From assembly GCA_022712315.1 (NCBI GenBank), contig JALAGS010000151.1:1-64000 (forward strand): a DNA stretch of 64,000 nt, written 5' to 3'. How positions within the stretch are numbered: the first letter of the stretch is position 1; each line of letters opens with the position of its first letter. Position numbers and translations under genes: made by a program. A model generated the notes under the pieces. The model worked only from the letters and a program-made list of their open reading frames with translations. It was not told the DNA's origin and searched no databases. Positions 26,136-35,942 of the stretch are shown here, piece by piece. Source of the stretch: Sphingobacterium sp. Its GTDB lineage: Bacteria > Bacteroidota > Bacteroidia > Sphingobacteriales > Sphingobacteriaceae.

Positions 26136-26774
26136 TTAAACCAGCTCCAGCGCTTCCTGTTCTCCGCGATCCAAATGGTGAACTAGGGTCGTATAAGCTT
26201 TATTCCAATCATCGGCTTTCAGTGCATCCACAATCGCCCGATGCTCTTTCTCTGTATCCAGATAATCTTCCATCTGCCCCATAATAGCCCCCAGCTTCAT
26301 ATGAAATAAAGGGATATTGCTGTTTTTATAAATAGCAATTAACCGCGAATTACAGGTCCCCTCAATAATACGCTCATGAAAACGTACATCAGCTTCACAT
26401 GCTCCACCATAATAACCTTTGCTAACCATATCAGAAAAGTCGTTACAGATCAATTCCAGATCCTGTATAAGCTCTTTGCTTTTCTTTGAAAAAAGAATTT
26501 TCAGGGCCCCTATCTCCAGCAGCTCACGCAACTCACGAATATCTTTCACATCTTCGACAGTCATTTTCTTCACAAAGCAGCCGCCTTTTTCACCAAATTC
26601 AACCAGACTTTCTCCCGCGAGACGCATAAAAGCTTCACGCACAGCAACCCTACTCACCGCCATCTTATCCGCCCAAGCACTCTCCACCAACCTTGCCCCA
26701 CCAACCAGCTGACTGGACAAAATTTTCTTACGCACTTCTAAATAAACCTTATAGGCAAGCGAATCTTCTTTCAT
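26136..26774 (-). CDS. GntR-family regulator, FadR/FCD subfamily
   Basis: A 212-residue repressor-type protein. I use the ATG at 26774; an upstream TTG would put seven codons through the palindrome. The N-terminal winged helix (about 1-70) contains VGGARLVESAWADKMAVSR and AVREAFMRLAGESLV. The C-terminal FCD helical domain (about 80-205) has the metal/ligand residues DVRFHERIIEG and KEHRAIVDAL. FCD members include the uronate regulators ExuR and UxuR. The perfect palindrome ATTGTATACAAT abuts the start codon, indicating autoregulation, and the same core recurs at three other promoters in this locus. It lies 66 bp downstream of the heparinase gene but has its own -7 element. Confidence 0.9.
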   Translation of the reverse strand: MKEDSLAYKVYLEVRKKILSSQLVGGARLVESAWADKMAVSRVAVREAFMRLAGESLVEFGEKGGCFVKKMTVEDVKDIRELRELLEIGALKILFSKKSKELIQDLELICNDFSDMVSKGYYGGACEADVRFHERIIEGTCNSRLIAIYKNSNIPLFHMKLGAIMGQMEDYLDTEKEHRAIVDALKADDWNKAYTTLVHHLDRGEQEALELV

Positions 26775-26800
26775 ATTGTATACAATTTTGTGCAAAAATA
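26775..26800 (-). promoter_or_regulatory. gntR promoter with perfect operator at its start
   Basis: On the minus strand TATTTTTG (26800-26793) is a perfect TAnnTTTG -7 element. The 12-bp palindrome ATTGTATACAAT (26775-26786) begins 6 bp later, at the expected transcription start, and ends at the base before the ATG. The predicted leader is only about 12 nt. Confidence 0.68.
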
Positions 26801-26840
26801 AGAATACAAAATCATTAAAAAAATTTAAACAATGTATTCT

Positions 26841-29489
26841 TTAATTAATCCTTCCCTCTTGAGCTCCATACGCCCTACCCGGCGACAAATAAATAGTTTC
26901 TGCTTTAGATTTCCAACTGGTTGTATGATTCCCTTTGAGGACATTTATATTAAAGCTACTATTTTTTAATGAACTTTTCATATTCCAGAAACCATCTTTC
27001 AAACCAACCACAACAACTTCATATTGCTGATCCCCAGGCACCACAACTTCAATGGGTTCATCAAGATACCGGTTTGGTTTTGCAACAACCAGCAAACGGT
27101 CAGCCACTTTGAAAAGATAGTAATTTCCCTTTTCTTCGTAATGCACAGGTAATTTTGAACTTCCTTGCTCCGTCATCTGAAAAACGGCCGCATAACTAAC
27201 CTGATCGCTTTCATTCTTTGGGGAAACCATGATCCTTGTCCCGCTAGCTTCTGGCCAGGGGGACTTAACCTGATAGAGATCACCAAAAACAAAAGCGGTC
27301 GAATCGCCCGAATACATTTTTACCTCACAGTCCTTAAACTGCGGTTTCAGCAGATCAACATAGGTCGAACCGGCCGCGTTTTTAAAGGAGCTGTTCAACA
27401 CAAAACCTTGCTCATCCTTTACCGGCTTTTCCAAGGTATTGATCTGCCAGTAGGGCTCAAATTTTTTATCATTTGTCTCAAGCTCATCCAGCAGCACAAT
27501 GATAGCTGGCACATCCTTCCGCTTCAGATTCAGGAAGAGGAAACTTTTTGCATACGATTTGACTTTAGCCGTGTATGCTGCCGTTAGATCCGCATTAAAA
27601 TAGCTATAGTTAGGCTGCACAGGATCCGGGCCGAATGCTGATGCCCTGATCTCACCGGTATGATACCACGAATCATGTATAACTTCGTCGACCGACCTCG
27701 GAAAACGCTGACTGAAGCGCGTTCCGCCATCATTTGTTTTTGTCCGGAACAAAAGCATCTCTGCAGGATCACGCACCAACAGCATACTATGCGCTACCGA
27801 GCGTTTATTGAAATTAAAATCATAAGGGGAACCATACGAAAGATACAAACCAAGATCGCCGACCTGAATACCATGATGATAAATCTGTAAAGCCCCTGCA
27901 TCGGCATGCTGATGATTGCCAAAATGATAGCCCCCTCCCTTGATCTCGGCAACCACATCCGAACTACCTTTCTCCTCACTCCAGCCTGTCCGGGCGACCA
28001 TAGATCCCAGAACGGGTCCAAAATCTTTGGTCAACGGCATTTTTTCACGATCAAAGTCTGGTTTCAATTTCGGATCATCCAACAGCAGAAACAAGATTGG
28101 ATTTTCAGGCAGACCGCCCTGCTTCACAAACTCGGCCTTAATCGCAGGGTTACCGGAATAGGCATAGCAAAGCAGCATGGTCTGTGGATTTTTCCAATAA
28201 AAATCAGCACTGCTATTATACTTTACGTTAAACATATCGCCGTCGCGCAGCATTTTACCATCGGGCGTACGCATGTAGAGCCAATAGTAGGGCATATTTT
28301 TGATATTGTCATCAAAAACTGGATAACCGAGCATCCGGTAATACAGCCGGGCACCATGCATCTCCCATCCGAAACGATAACCGCCGTAATCTACACCTTG
28401 ATTGTGACGTGGAGACTGATATTCAAACTTGCGCATCGGCACCAATTGTTCCAAAATTGAATAAGAAGTGTATTTATAAGGCATCGGATCTTCATCGTAT
28501 ACAGCAATGCTCATCGCCAAAAGATCGCGCGAGACCTGCGCTTCATTTCCATGCCCGTTGATGATGCTTTCAATACCAAAAAACGGCGGCCAGCCAATCT
28601 CCATGTCCTGCGCCAGCCGCATCATATTTTTATGCAATCCGGTTTTACTCCGTGCATCCAATAAACTATAACACCAATCATAAACCAATGCCCCAGTATA
28701 AATGGCACGTCCGAGCTCACGCGTGATGTCACCATAGGAAATATTCCCAAACTCCAGCATCTCGAGGTATTGACCGGCCAAGCGAACCGCCTCTGTACCG
28801 ATTTTTTTGTCACCGGACATCAGGTAATAAAAGGCTTTGGCTTCGATGGCACGTTCGATCTTTTCATCGTAAAACATTTCTTTCTTCGGATCGTAGCTAA
28901 ACTGAACGGGCTGCAACGCAAGCGTCTTCACTTTTCCCCATGCTTCCTGATGCTCCGCTTCCTCCAGCCGTGCTTTAACAACCGGCAAAGATTCTTTGTT
29001 CACCCATAACCTGGGATGGCCTGCAGGCGGAACAATACCGGGCTTATAATTTTCTGCCGCAACTGGCGCAATCGGAGGCACAAAGGCATTGATCGAAACA
29101 GCTTTAACCTTAAAATCGGCAGGCAACAGCATACTGACTGCTTGCTTCCCTTTCTCAAAATAAAATTTACCGAGATCCTGCTTCGCACCCCTAAAACTAT
29201 CAAATACAATACGCTTGGTCGGTCGCGAAGCACGAATATCAATCGTAGCGTATAATGTCATCATACCCGTTTTATCGGCGGCTTTTATTTTATTCAAATC
29301 CGTCACTTCACCTTCCGAAGTTAAGCTATAGACACCTGTAGCCGGAATATCCACCTGTACCTGCAGCAGCTGCCCGTTGCCCTTTACCGAAGTGACCTTT
29401 GCCTGTTGTCCATAGGCCTTTCCCAGGATCGCCATAAAAGCGAGTCCTAGAAAAGTACCTTTAACGATTAGCCATATCCTCACACTCAT
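26841..29489 (-). CDS. Heparinase II/III-family polysaccharide lyase, exported
   Basis: An 882-residue protein with a signal peptide ending near AYGQ (about residue 28). After an N-terminal beta region (about 30-150) comes an alpha-toroid domain with the segment INGHGNEAQVSRDLLA (about 310-325), then the heparinase II/III C-terminal beta domain with GGGYHFGNHQHADAGALQIY (about 525-545). These regions carry the His and Tyr used for beta-elimination of uronate-linked polysaccharides in Pedobacter heparinase II and in related lyases. The precise PL family and substrate cannot be assigned by eye. It is downstream of SusC, SusD and two lipoproteins with 4-9 bp gaps, so it belongs to the polymer-capture unit. 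Confidence 0.82.
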   Translation of the reverse strand: MSVRIWLIVKGTFLGLAFMAILGKAYGQQAKVTSVKGNGQLLQVQVDIPATGVYSLTSEGEVTDLNKIKAADKTGMMTLYATIDIRASRPTKRIVFDSFRGAKQDLGKFYFEKGKQAVSMLLPADFKVKAVSINAFVPPIAPVAAENYKPGIVPPAGHPRLWVNKESLPVVKARLEEAEHQEAWGKVKTLALQPVQFSYDPKKEMFYDEKIERAIEAKAFYYLMSGDKKIGTEAVRLAGQYLEMLEFGNISYGDITRELGRAIYTGALVYDWCYSLLDARSKTGLHKNMMRLAQDMEIGWPPFFGIESIINGHGNEAQVSRDLLAMSIAVYDEDPMPYKYTSYSILEQLVPMRKFEYQSPRHNQGVDYGGYRFGWEMHGARLYYRMLGYPVFDDNIKNMPYYWLYMRTPDGKMLRDGDMFNVKYNSSADFYWKNPQTMLLCYAYSGNPAIKAEFVKQGGLPENPILFLLLDDPKLKPDFDREKMPLTKDFGPVLGSMVARTGWSEEKGSSDVVAEIKGGGYHFGNHQHADAGALQIYHHGIQVGDLGLYLSYGSPYDFNFNKRSVAHSMLLVRDPAEMLLFRTKTNDGGTRFSQRFPRSVDEVIHDSWYHTGEIRASAFGPDPVQPNYSYFNADLTAAYTAKVKSYAKSFLFLNLKRKDVPAIIVLLDELETNDKKFEPYWQINTLEKPVKDEQGFVLNSSFKNAAGSTYVDLLKPQFKDCEVKMYSGDSTAFVFGDLYQVKSPWPEASGTRIMVSPKNESDQVSYAAVFQMTEQGSSKLPVHYEEKGNYYLFKVADRLLVVAKPNRYLDEPIEVVVPGDQQYEVVVVGLKDGFWNMKSSLKNSSFNINVLKGNHTTSWKSKAETIYLSPGRAYGAQEGRIN

Positions 29490-29493
29490 ATCC

Positions 29494-30486
29494 TTATTTT
29501 ACTTGCAATCTTTTTACACTTATTTTCATTTCTTTCGTTGTATTATTTACGCTATTCACAAATACATAAGCGTTGTATTTACCATCGGCTGTCTGCACCC
29601 ATATCCCCGCTTCGGCTTTTAGATTAATGGCAAAATCCGGGGCATCTGCAAAAGATTTATCTTTCAGATCCACATCATCCACAAATACGCTATATTGCAA
29701 TCTAGCTAGCTGCTGATCGCGTACGGTCCAAGCCTTGACGATCTTCGTTTTATTTGTCAATCCTGCCGGTAAAGTGAAGCTCGGCAAATAGCCAGTGTCT
29801 GTTGTGGGCGCGACCAATGAATGTGCATAGGTCGCTGTCGGCAGTGTCCGGTACAGATAGATCAAATCAATTTTCTCGGGGTTTGCTGCAGCTTCAACGG
29901 CGGTATACCATTTTAGGTCAGCAACAGAAAAAAAGCAAGCCGCCCCATCCTTTCCCGTCAAATCCAAAGCCATATCCATATTACTAATCGCATAAGCTTC
30001 TGTTTTCAATGCGATCTCCTGTCCGTTACTGGACTTAGCCCTGAATGTAAAGGTGACAGATTTACCCTTTGCCGCTGCCGGTATTTTGTAACTATAGCGC
30101 AAAGTTGATGCAGCGGTATCTTTTGTAAAGGTCACCTCCATACGATTATCATTTACGGTTGCCGGATCGCCGATGACAACACCGACATCCGCCCCTGTGC
30201 TACTGGTATAGTATGATTTGTTTTCAAGCACGGTCCCCTGATCCCCCGCAATACTTGCTTCGACAGAAATAGATGTCAGTTTCCCCTGATCTGGCAATAT
30301 CGCCGCAGCGTAAGCAAAATCTAGTGTAGAACCAACCACATTGGGCCCTAAAGAACGTTTAATAATATCGTTTTGCAGACCATCCTTAGCTTTTGGAATT
30401 TCATAAGCGTCTTCTTTACAAGACCCCAACAATAAGAATCCAAACCCGATGGACAGCAGTCCTATTTTTAAATAATTTGTTTTCAT
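29494..30486 (-). CDS. Surface lipoprotein of the SusE/F position (possibly DUF4466-like)
   Basis: A 330-residue lipoprotein with signal IGLLSIGFGFLLLGSC (Cys23 is the lipobox). The mature part appears to consist of all-beta domains (about 40-180 and 185-325), with LDFAYAAAILPDQGKLTSISV and KTEAYAISNMDMALDL. It occupies the place where SusE/SusF-type glycan-binding lipoproteins sit, between SusD and the enzyme gene. A match to the DUF4466 family is possible from memory but not certain. Likely role: binding polysaccharide at the outer surface. Confidence 0.65.
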   Translation of the reverse strand: MKTNYLKIGLLSIGFGFLLLGSCKEDAYEIPKAKDGLQNDIIKRSLGPNVVGSTLDFAYAAAILPDQGKLTSISVEASIAGDQGTVLENKSYYTSSTGADVGVVIGDPATVNDNRMEVTFTKDTAASTLRYSYKIPAAAKGKSVTFTFRAKSSNGQEIALKTEAYAISNMDMALDLTGKDGAACFFSVADLKWYTAVEAAANPEKIDLIYLYRTLPTATYAHSLVAPTTDTGYLPSFTLPAGLTNKTKIVKAWTVRDQQLARLQYSVFVDDVDLKDKSFADAPDFAINLKAEAGIWVQTADGKYNAYVFVNSVNNTTKEMKISVKRLQVK

Positions 30487-30494
30487 CAGCTTCC

Positions 30495-30890
30495 TTATTT
30501 TTGTACTGTCAAATAAACCTTATAAGTCTTCCGAACCTTTCTGTTTCCAGATACGACAGTCCATTCACGGGGTGTACCCAAATTGGAAAAATCTTCTTTT
30601 CCTAAAATCTTGGGATCCAGTATCGCATCAGTGACCAATGAAAACTGCGGGTATAAACTTTTCAGATCTGTACCAAAAAGTACTTCTACATTTATGGTTT
30701 GTGCAACGGTATCTACCACAGCAGCTTTGGTGCGCACCGTCTGAAAATCGGCGCCTAACAGTTCAAAACTACTGACATAACATTCAGACCTCGTCGTGAT
30801 CAGCAAACCATCTTCATCTATTGGATAATTATCCTTACAGGCGGACAAGCTTACAAGCAGCGTTCCGATTAAAAATAACGTATATTTCAT
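30495..30890 (-). CDS. Small lipoprotein with a single Ig-like domain
   Basis: A 131-residue lipoprotein. The start is taken at MKYTLFLIGTLLVSLSAC, giving a lipobox with Cys18; the upstream extension would bury the signal. The mature part is one beta-sandwich-like domain ending WTVVSGNRKVRKTYKVYLTV, resembling DUF5018-type domains found beside SusD genes. It begins 25 bp after the SusD gene and ends 8 bp before the next lipoprotein. Probable surface glycan-binding accessory; no catalytic residues seen. Confidence 0.65.
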   Translation of the reverse strand: MKYTLFLIGTLLVSLSACKDNYPIDEDGLLITTRSECYVSSFELLGADFQTVRTKAAVVDTVAQTINVEVLFGTDLKSLYPQFSLVTDAILDPKILGKEDFSNLGTPREWTVVSGNRKVRKTYKVYLTVQK

Positions 30891-30915
30891 TTTCGTACAA
30901 TCAAGTGTTACCATA

Positions 30916-32745
30916 TTATTTCCAAGGTATATTTTGTGTTAAATTCGGATTCCTCGAACGTTCCGTTTCAGGAATCTGATAGATATAACACCTTTGATAG
31001 GTCAGTTCAGACTCATTAAAGAAAAAGCGCTCCCAATTATTTCCAAAGCTATCCTGAAACCATTTACCGTCCCCGTAAGGTTTACCAAATACTGTTTCCA
31101 GTTTACGCCATCTCCTCAGGTCAAATACACGCTGTCCCTCACCAAATAGCTCGACAATTCTTTCTTGTTCAATAGCATCAAAAAAGGTATCGCGTGAAGC
31201 GGTTTTAGCACCGGCAAGCGCAGGTAAATTACCACGACGTCTCACTTTATTCACCAACTCGATTGCATCTGCCTGCGGACCACTTACCTCATTGGTTGCC
31301 TCGGCATACATCAGATATACATCGGCGATCCGTATCAAAGGCCAATTATAATTTCCATCACTACGTGCCACACCACCATAATTGCGCACAAACTTACGCG
31401 ACTGCAATCCAGAAAGATTGGTCGTATTATCGGTGAAAGAGGTTTTGTAAGAGACACCGTTAACGGTCACCGCAGCACCCCAGGTTTTGTAGATAAAAGG
31501 AATATAGCCTGTTGTTTCCGTAGGGCTCATCCCCATAATCAATTCATAGTCCCACAACAAAGTTGCCTTCATCCGATAATCGCGATTTCGGTACGACTCG
31601 GGATTCACAGCGGAATTTGCCGTCGTACGCGCCGCTGGATTTTTCACTGGATCTAGCTGAACCATCTTAGGCAAGAAATCTCCCGTAACGGTAGATTGAT
31701 AACGGTCGGCCAGTTCATAACGGGGAATAGCCTGATTCTGTCCCAAAGAAACCAATGGTCCGGTCCATACACGCTGGTATTCCTCGCTCTGTTTTGTTCC
31801 CACACCACCATGAGTCAGCACCATGACCATCTCTTCATCCTGACTCAGGTTGCCGGTGGAAGGTATAAACATATAGTAATAATTAGGAAGCACATCTGCC
31901 TTTCCCAATTCCCCCCACTGACCCGGATCACCATTTCTAAACATCTTGATACCGAAATCACTGATCACACGCTTAAAATCAGCAGCAGCGGCGTATGCCG
32001 TTTTAGCATCTGCAGCAGACTGCACAAATCCATCCAATTCGGGCCATCCATTTTTCTTCCATGAACCCCAGTACAGCTGAAACTTACCACGAAAGGCCAA
32101 TGCTGCAGGTTTACCGGCACGTCCAATTGCAGCCCCCTTATTCGGTAATTTGTCCACCGCATAGTTCAGATCAGCCATAATGGAATCTTTCAGCTGCGCA
32201 ATAGGCATTCTCCGTACCGTATCAGCCTCTGCTGGAGCAGGTGCCGACTTATAAAAATAAGGCACATCTCCCCAGAGGGAAATCAACCGGAAGTAGGCAA
32301 TGGCGCGCAGCAATCTGGCTTCCGCTACGATGGTCTCCAAGGTTTGTTTTACCGCGTCAGTTTTTGCCACGGGCAACAGACGCGCATTAGTGTTTTCGAT
32401 CACAAAGTTGGAGCTGAATACAGATCCATATAAGGCTCTATACATCGCCGAAGCACCTGAACCATAATTCATGGGACTATTGACGGTCATTGAAATAGGT
32501 GCCGCTCCGGTATTGTACATCTTCAGGTAATCACCATGTCCATCAAAATGATAATCACGATCAAAACAAGGTCTAAAGATGGAGTAATTTGCCATTAATG
32601 CAGCGAGTGCATCATTTTCATCCACCCAGAAGGTTTCGGAGCTCGGCGTTGTTGTTGGATTTTGATTTAACAAATCTTTGCGGCAAGCCGACAAACCAAG
32701 CAGCAGCAAAGAAGAAATAAATAATTTGTTATATATCGATTTCAT
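30916..32745 (-). CDS. SusD/RagB-family outer-membrane lipoprotein
   Basis: A 609-residue SusD homologue: lipoprotein signal LLLLGLSAC (Cys21), TPR-like helical body with YFRLISLWGDVPYF (about 150) and AIAYFRL, and the C-terminal SusD block FDAIEQERIVELFGEGQRVFDLRRW. SusD proteins bind the glycan on top of the SusC channel. It follows SusC by 11 bp. The large loop insertion around 320-400 is unusual but within family variation. The ligand is unknown; heparinase-type lyase in the operon suggests a uronate-containing polymer. Confidence 0.92.
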   Translation of the reverse strand: MKSIYNKLFISSLLLLGLSACRKDLLNQNPTTTPSSETFWVDENDALAALMANYSIFRPCFDRDYHFDGHGDYLKMYNTGAAPISMTVNSPMNYGSGASAMYRALYGSVFSSNFVIENTNARLLPVAKTDAVKQTLETIVAEARLLRAIAYFRLISLWGDVPYFYKSAPAPAEADTVRRMPIAQLKDSIMADLNYAVDKLPNKGAAIGRAGKPAALAFRGKFQLYWGSWKKNGWPELDGFVQSAADAKTAYAAAADFKRVISDFGIKMFRNGDPGQWGELGKADVLPNYYYMFIPSTGNLSQDEEMVMVLTHGGVGTKQSEEYQRVWTGPLVSLGQNQAIPRYELADRYQSTVTGDFLPKMVQLDPVKNPAARTTANSAVNPESYRNRDYRMKATLLWDYELIMGMSPTETTGYIPFIYKTWGAAVTVNGVSYKTSFTDNTTNLSGLQSRKFVRNYGGVARSDGNYNWPLIRIADVYLMYAEATNEVSGPQADAIELVNKVRRRGNLPALAGAKTASRDTFFDAIEQERIVELFGEGQRVFDLRRWRKLETVFGKPYGDGKWFQDSFGNNWERFFFNESELTYQRCYIYQIPETERSRNPNLTQNIPWK

Positions 32746-32756
32746 AAGTTCAAATA

Positions 32757-35700
32757 TTATAAGTCTACATTCAGTCCAACTACAAAACTCTTCGTCATTG
32801 GATATGCATCATTGGTATAGGTACTTTTCTCCGGATCTAAACCTTTGAAACTTGTCAATACGGCCAAATTATCTACCGAACCAAACACACGTAATTTCTG
32901 AATCCCCAGCTTCATCAGCAGTTCTTTCTTAAAGGTATATCCCAGCTGCAGATTTTTCACTCTTAAATAAGACATATTTTGCAGCCAAAATGTACTCAGG
33001 AATGCATTTGGACTCGTTGATCCCAATGTACTTGGAAGCAATTTCGGATAGTCAGCATCACGATTGTCCAGGCTCCACATATTATTCCATTGATCTTCCG
33101 TAATCGCCTGATTTGCCGTCCCTAAAAAATTTGAATTCGCTTTGTTCATCCAAAATTCTTTTCGTCCGGTAGCGGCCTGCAGCAAGAAAGAGAAATCAAA
33201 GCCTTTGTAATCAACTGAACCCCTAAACCCATAGTTCACCTTTGGCCGGCCCAATTGATAAGCCGGATAGGCAACCCTGTCATTCGCATCCAATTTGCCA
33301 TCTCCATTGACATCCTTCAACAAGATATCTCCCGGAGAAGCACCTTGTGGAACAGCATTATAGACATCTTGCCACGACTGCGCGATGCCCAGCGACTCAA
33401 AGGCATAAATAAAATTATAAGGCATATCAATAAATACCGAACCTCTTTGCAACTGCTCGTTCCAGGACAGCAGCTTATTCTTGTTATATCCGACATTGAA
33501 GTTCAGCATATAGCCTACATCACCCTTTCTATCGTTCCAGGTCACATTTGCTTCAAGCCCTTTGTTCATCATATCGCCGATATTACGACGGGGAGCGGTA
33601 AATAAACCTGTCAGATGCATCGATACATCTGAAGGCCTGTTCATGCCGATTGTCTTTCTTTCGTAGTAATCAAGTTCGGCAGTCAGTTTATTTTTAAAGA
33701 ATCCAAGATCCAGTCCCAGGTTAAACACACGTGTCTTTTCCCATGTAAGGTCATAGTTGATCAGTTTTTTATTGATCAGGCCTTTTACTACAGAACCTGT
33801 CCCTGTACTGTTATCGATCAAATAATAAGGACTGGAGACCAACGATTGCTTTTGCTCATACAGGCCCACACCGCTATTATTACCCAAAGAACCATAAGAA
33901 GCTCTAAATTTGGCTGAACTCATACTGATCTTATCCTTAAAGGCTGTCATAAATGCCTCGTCCGAGATCCGCCAGCCTACCGCGGCAGAAGGAAAGAATC
34001 CATATTGATCGCCTGGCAAGAATCGTGATGATCCATCCACCCTGAAGTTTCCTTCAAACATATACCTTCCAAAAGCCGTATAATTCAGTCGTCCGATATA
34101 AGAACGTAAACCTTCTGCTGAGGATGATCCGGACACATTTTGCACATCCTCAGAAGCACCATCAATTTCATGCAGGCTCGGGTGCAGACGATCCAGTCGG
34201 CTACCCGCCAAAATACGACTGTTCCAGTACTCTTCTGAATACACTGCCAAAGCAGAGAAATCATGGTTGGCACCAAACTTATGGTCGTAACTCAGCTTGA
34301 AGTTCAGCTGTGTTTTGTAATTGTTTCTGTCCGTATTGTATATCCCATCATTTGTCGGAACAAGATCCCGGATAGACAGCCCTGTGCGGATATTATATAA
34401 TTTTGTGGGCATATCCGCTTTCCATTGAAAACGTGTATCATAATTTAAGGCATAATCTACTTTGGCCTCAAATCCTTTAAACGGTTTCCAATTTAAATAC
34501 CCATTCACCAAAGCCTGCTTTTGATTCATGTGGTTCTGGTTACGCGTCATGTAATCCGCATAAATGTTATTGGCCTGCGGACTCTCGTTGTATGACATCG
34601 CACCGCCATAAAAACCAGTCACGGGATCATAAGGCAATATACCTGCGGGCGAGGTAAACAAATCCATCCCGCTCGTGGAGTTGGCGGTCATACCGTCCTC
34701 ATAATTATACCGGTAATCAGACCAGTTGCCTGAAAACCTGACTCCAGCACCAATCGTATTCGTTACCTTCGTTTCGAAGTTAAATGCAGCATTATAACGT
34801 TTAAAATCATTATTGATCTGTATCCCCTTCTCATCGAGCATACCGACAGACAAATAATAATTATTATTTTCAGTTCCCCCATTGATGGAGACATTATAGT
34901 TGCCACTTTGACCGTTGCGGAGAATGACATCCCACCAATCGGTACTTGGATACAATCTTGGGTCAATCATGCTCAATGCCAGCCACTCATCAATGGTTCC
35001 GTTCTTAAAGTTGAATGCGGTTGCCGCGGTGTTATTGGCTTGCGCCCTTTGTGTGGCCGTCATTGCTTTTGCATAATTGTTCACAAAATCAAAAGAGCGG
35101 GTCGGTTTCACCAGCGACTTATTAGCACTGAAGGAAATAGCTGTCCTGCTGTTTCTTTTACCGGACTTTGTTGTGATCAGCACCACCCCATTGGCCGCCC
35201 TAGAACCGTATACCGCAGCCGAAGAAGCATCTTTTAGCACGGTTACACTTTCAATGTCGTTTACATTGACACGGTTCATATTCACATCTGGCATCCCATC
35301 GACCACGATCAGCGGCCCGGCACTATTGACCGTCCCCAAACCTCTGATCAAAAGATCCGCCGCATTATTTCCAGCCATCCCTGAGTTCTGGCTCACCGCC
35401 AGGCCGGGGATAACACCCTGCAATGCCTGGGAGGCATTGGAAAGACCCCGGCTTGAAGTCGACTGATCAAAGTTGACACTGGCCACTGCTCCGGTCAAAC
35501 TGCCTTTTTTTTGCTTCCCATACCCGACCACAACCACTTCATCCAATGCACTTTCACTTGCATCAAGCACTAGAGCCTGCACATCTCTTCCTGATACCAC
35601 CTTTGTATTAAAACCGATTAACCGAAATTGAATCTGATCCGAAACCGAGCCAGTTAATTTAAACCGGCCTTCTTGATCCGTAACAGCAACCGCCGCATTT

Positions 35701-35942
35701 TTGAGGTTGCGCACCTCTACACCAGAAAGCGGCTGTCCTTTGGCATCCAGCACCTGGCCTACAAGCTGCTGCTGAAATTTGGTTAAATCCCGCGAAGGGT
35801 TTAACACATTCGATATCGGAATCTTTCCATTACTGAGGGAAGAAGGCACATTTGCCAATGCACCCATCGAAATAAAAGGCAGCCCTACCAAAAGGCAACT
35901 CCTGTTTATTACATCCCGGATTTTAATCTGCTTTAGTATCAT
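32757..35942 (-). CDS. SusC/RagA-family TonB-dependent outer-membrane transporter
   Basis: A 1061-residue TonB-dependent receptor. After the export signal (about 1-30) there is a carboxypeptidase-regulatory-like domain (QLVGQVLDAKGQPLSGVEV, about 60-140), the TonB box region LDEVVVVGYGKQKKGSLTGAV, the plug with LIRGLGTVNSAGPLIVVDG, and a beta-barrel ending SFVVGLNVDL. The SusC signature motifs around SVTVLKDASSAAVYGSRAANG are intact. It imports oligosaccharides produced at the surface. First gene of a unit SusC-SusD-two lipoproteins-heparinase(-gntR). Its promoter region contains a GntR-type palindrome at 36088. Confidence 0.94.
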   Translation of the reverse strand: MILKQIKIRDVINRSCLLVGLPFISMGALANVPSSLSNGKIPISNVLNPSRDLTKFQQQLVGQVLDAKGQPLSGVEVRNLKNAAVAVTDQEGRFKLTGSVSDQIQFRLIGFNTKVVSGRDVQALVLDASESALDEVVVVGYGKQKKGSLTGAVASVNFDQSTSSRGLSNASQALQGVIPGLAVSQNSGMAGNNAADLLIRGLGTVNSAGPLIVVDGMPDVNMNRVNVNDIESVTVLKDASSAAVYGSRAANGVVLITTKSGKRNSRTAISFSANKSLVKPTRSFDFVNNYAKAMTATQRAQANNTAATAFNFKNGTIDEWLALSMIDPRLYPSTDWWDVILRNGQSGNYNVSINGGTENNNYYLSVGMLDEKGIQINNDFKRYNAAFNFETKVTNTIGAGVRFSGNWSDYRYNYEDGMTANSTSGMDLFTSPAGILPYDPVTGFYGGAMSYNESPQANNIYADYMTRNQNHMNQKQALVNGYLNWKPFKGFEAKVDYALNYDTRFQWKADMPTKLYNIRTGLSIRDLVPTNDGIYNTDRNNYKTQLNFKLSYDHKFGANHDFSALAVYSEEYWNSRILAGSRLDRLHPSLHEIDGASEDVQNVSGSSSAEGLRSYIGRLNYTAFGRYMFEGNFRVDGSSRFLPGDQYGFFPSAAVGWRISDEAFMTAFKDKISMSSAKFRASYGSLGNNSGVGLYEQKQSLVSSPYYLIDNSTGTGSVVKGLINKKLINYDLTWEKTRVFNLGLDLGFFKNKLTAELDYYERKTIGMNRPSDVSMHLTGLFTAPRRNIGDMMNKGLEANVTWNDRKGDVGYMLNFNVGYNKNKLLSWNEQLQRGSVFIDMPYNFIYAFESLGIAQSWQDVYNAVPQGASPGDILLKDVNGDGKLDANDRVAYPAYQLGRPKVNYGFRGSVDYKGFDFSFLLQAATGRKEFWMNKANSNFLGTANQAITEDQWNNMWSLDNRDADYPKLLPSTLGSTSPNAFLSTFWLQNMSYLRVKNLQLGYTFKKELLMKLGIQKLRVFGSVDNLAVLTSFKGLDPEKSTYTNDAYPMTKSFVVGLNVDL

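Noticed and set aside
27906..28460. 184-codon open frame opposite the heparinase gene
   Set aside because: Lies inside the coding strand of a clear enzyme. The translation is low-complexity and lacks any family signature.
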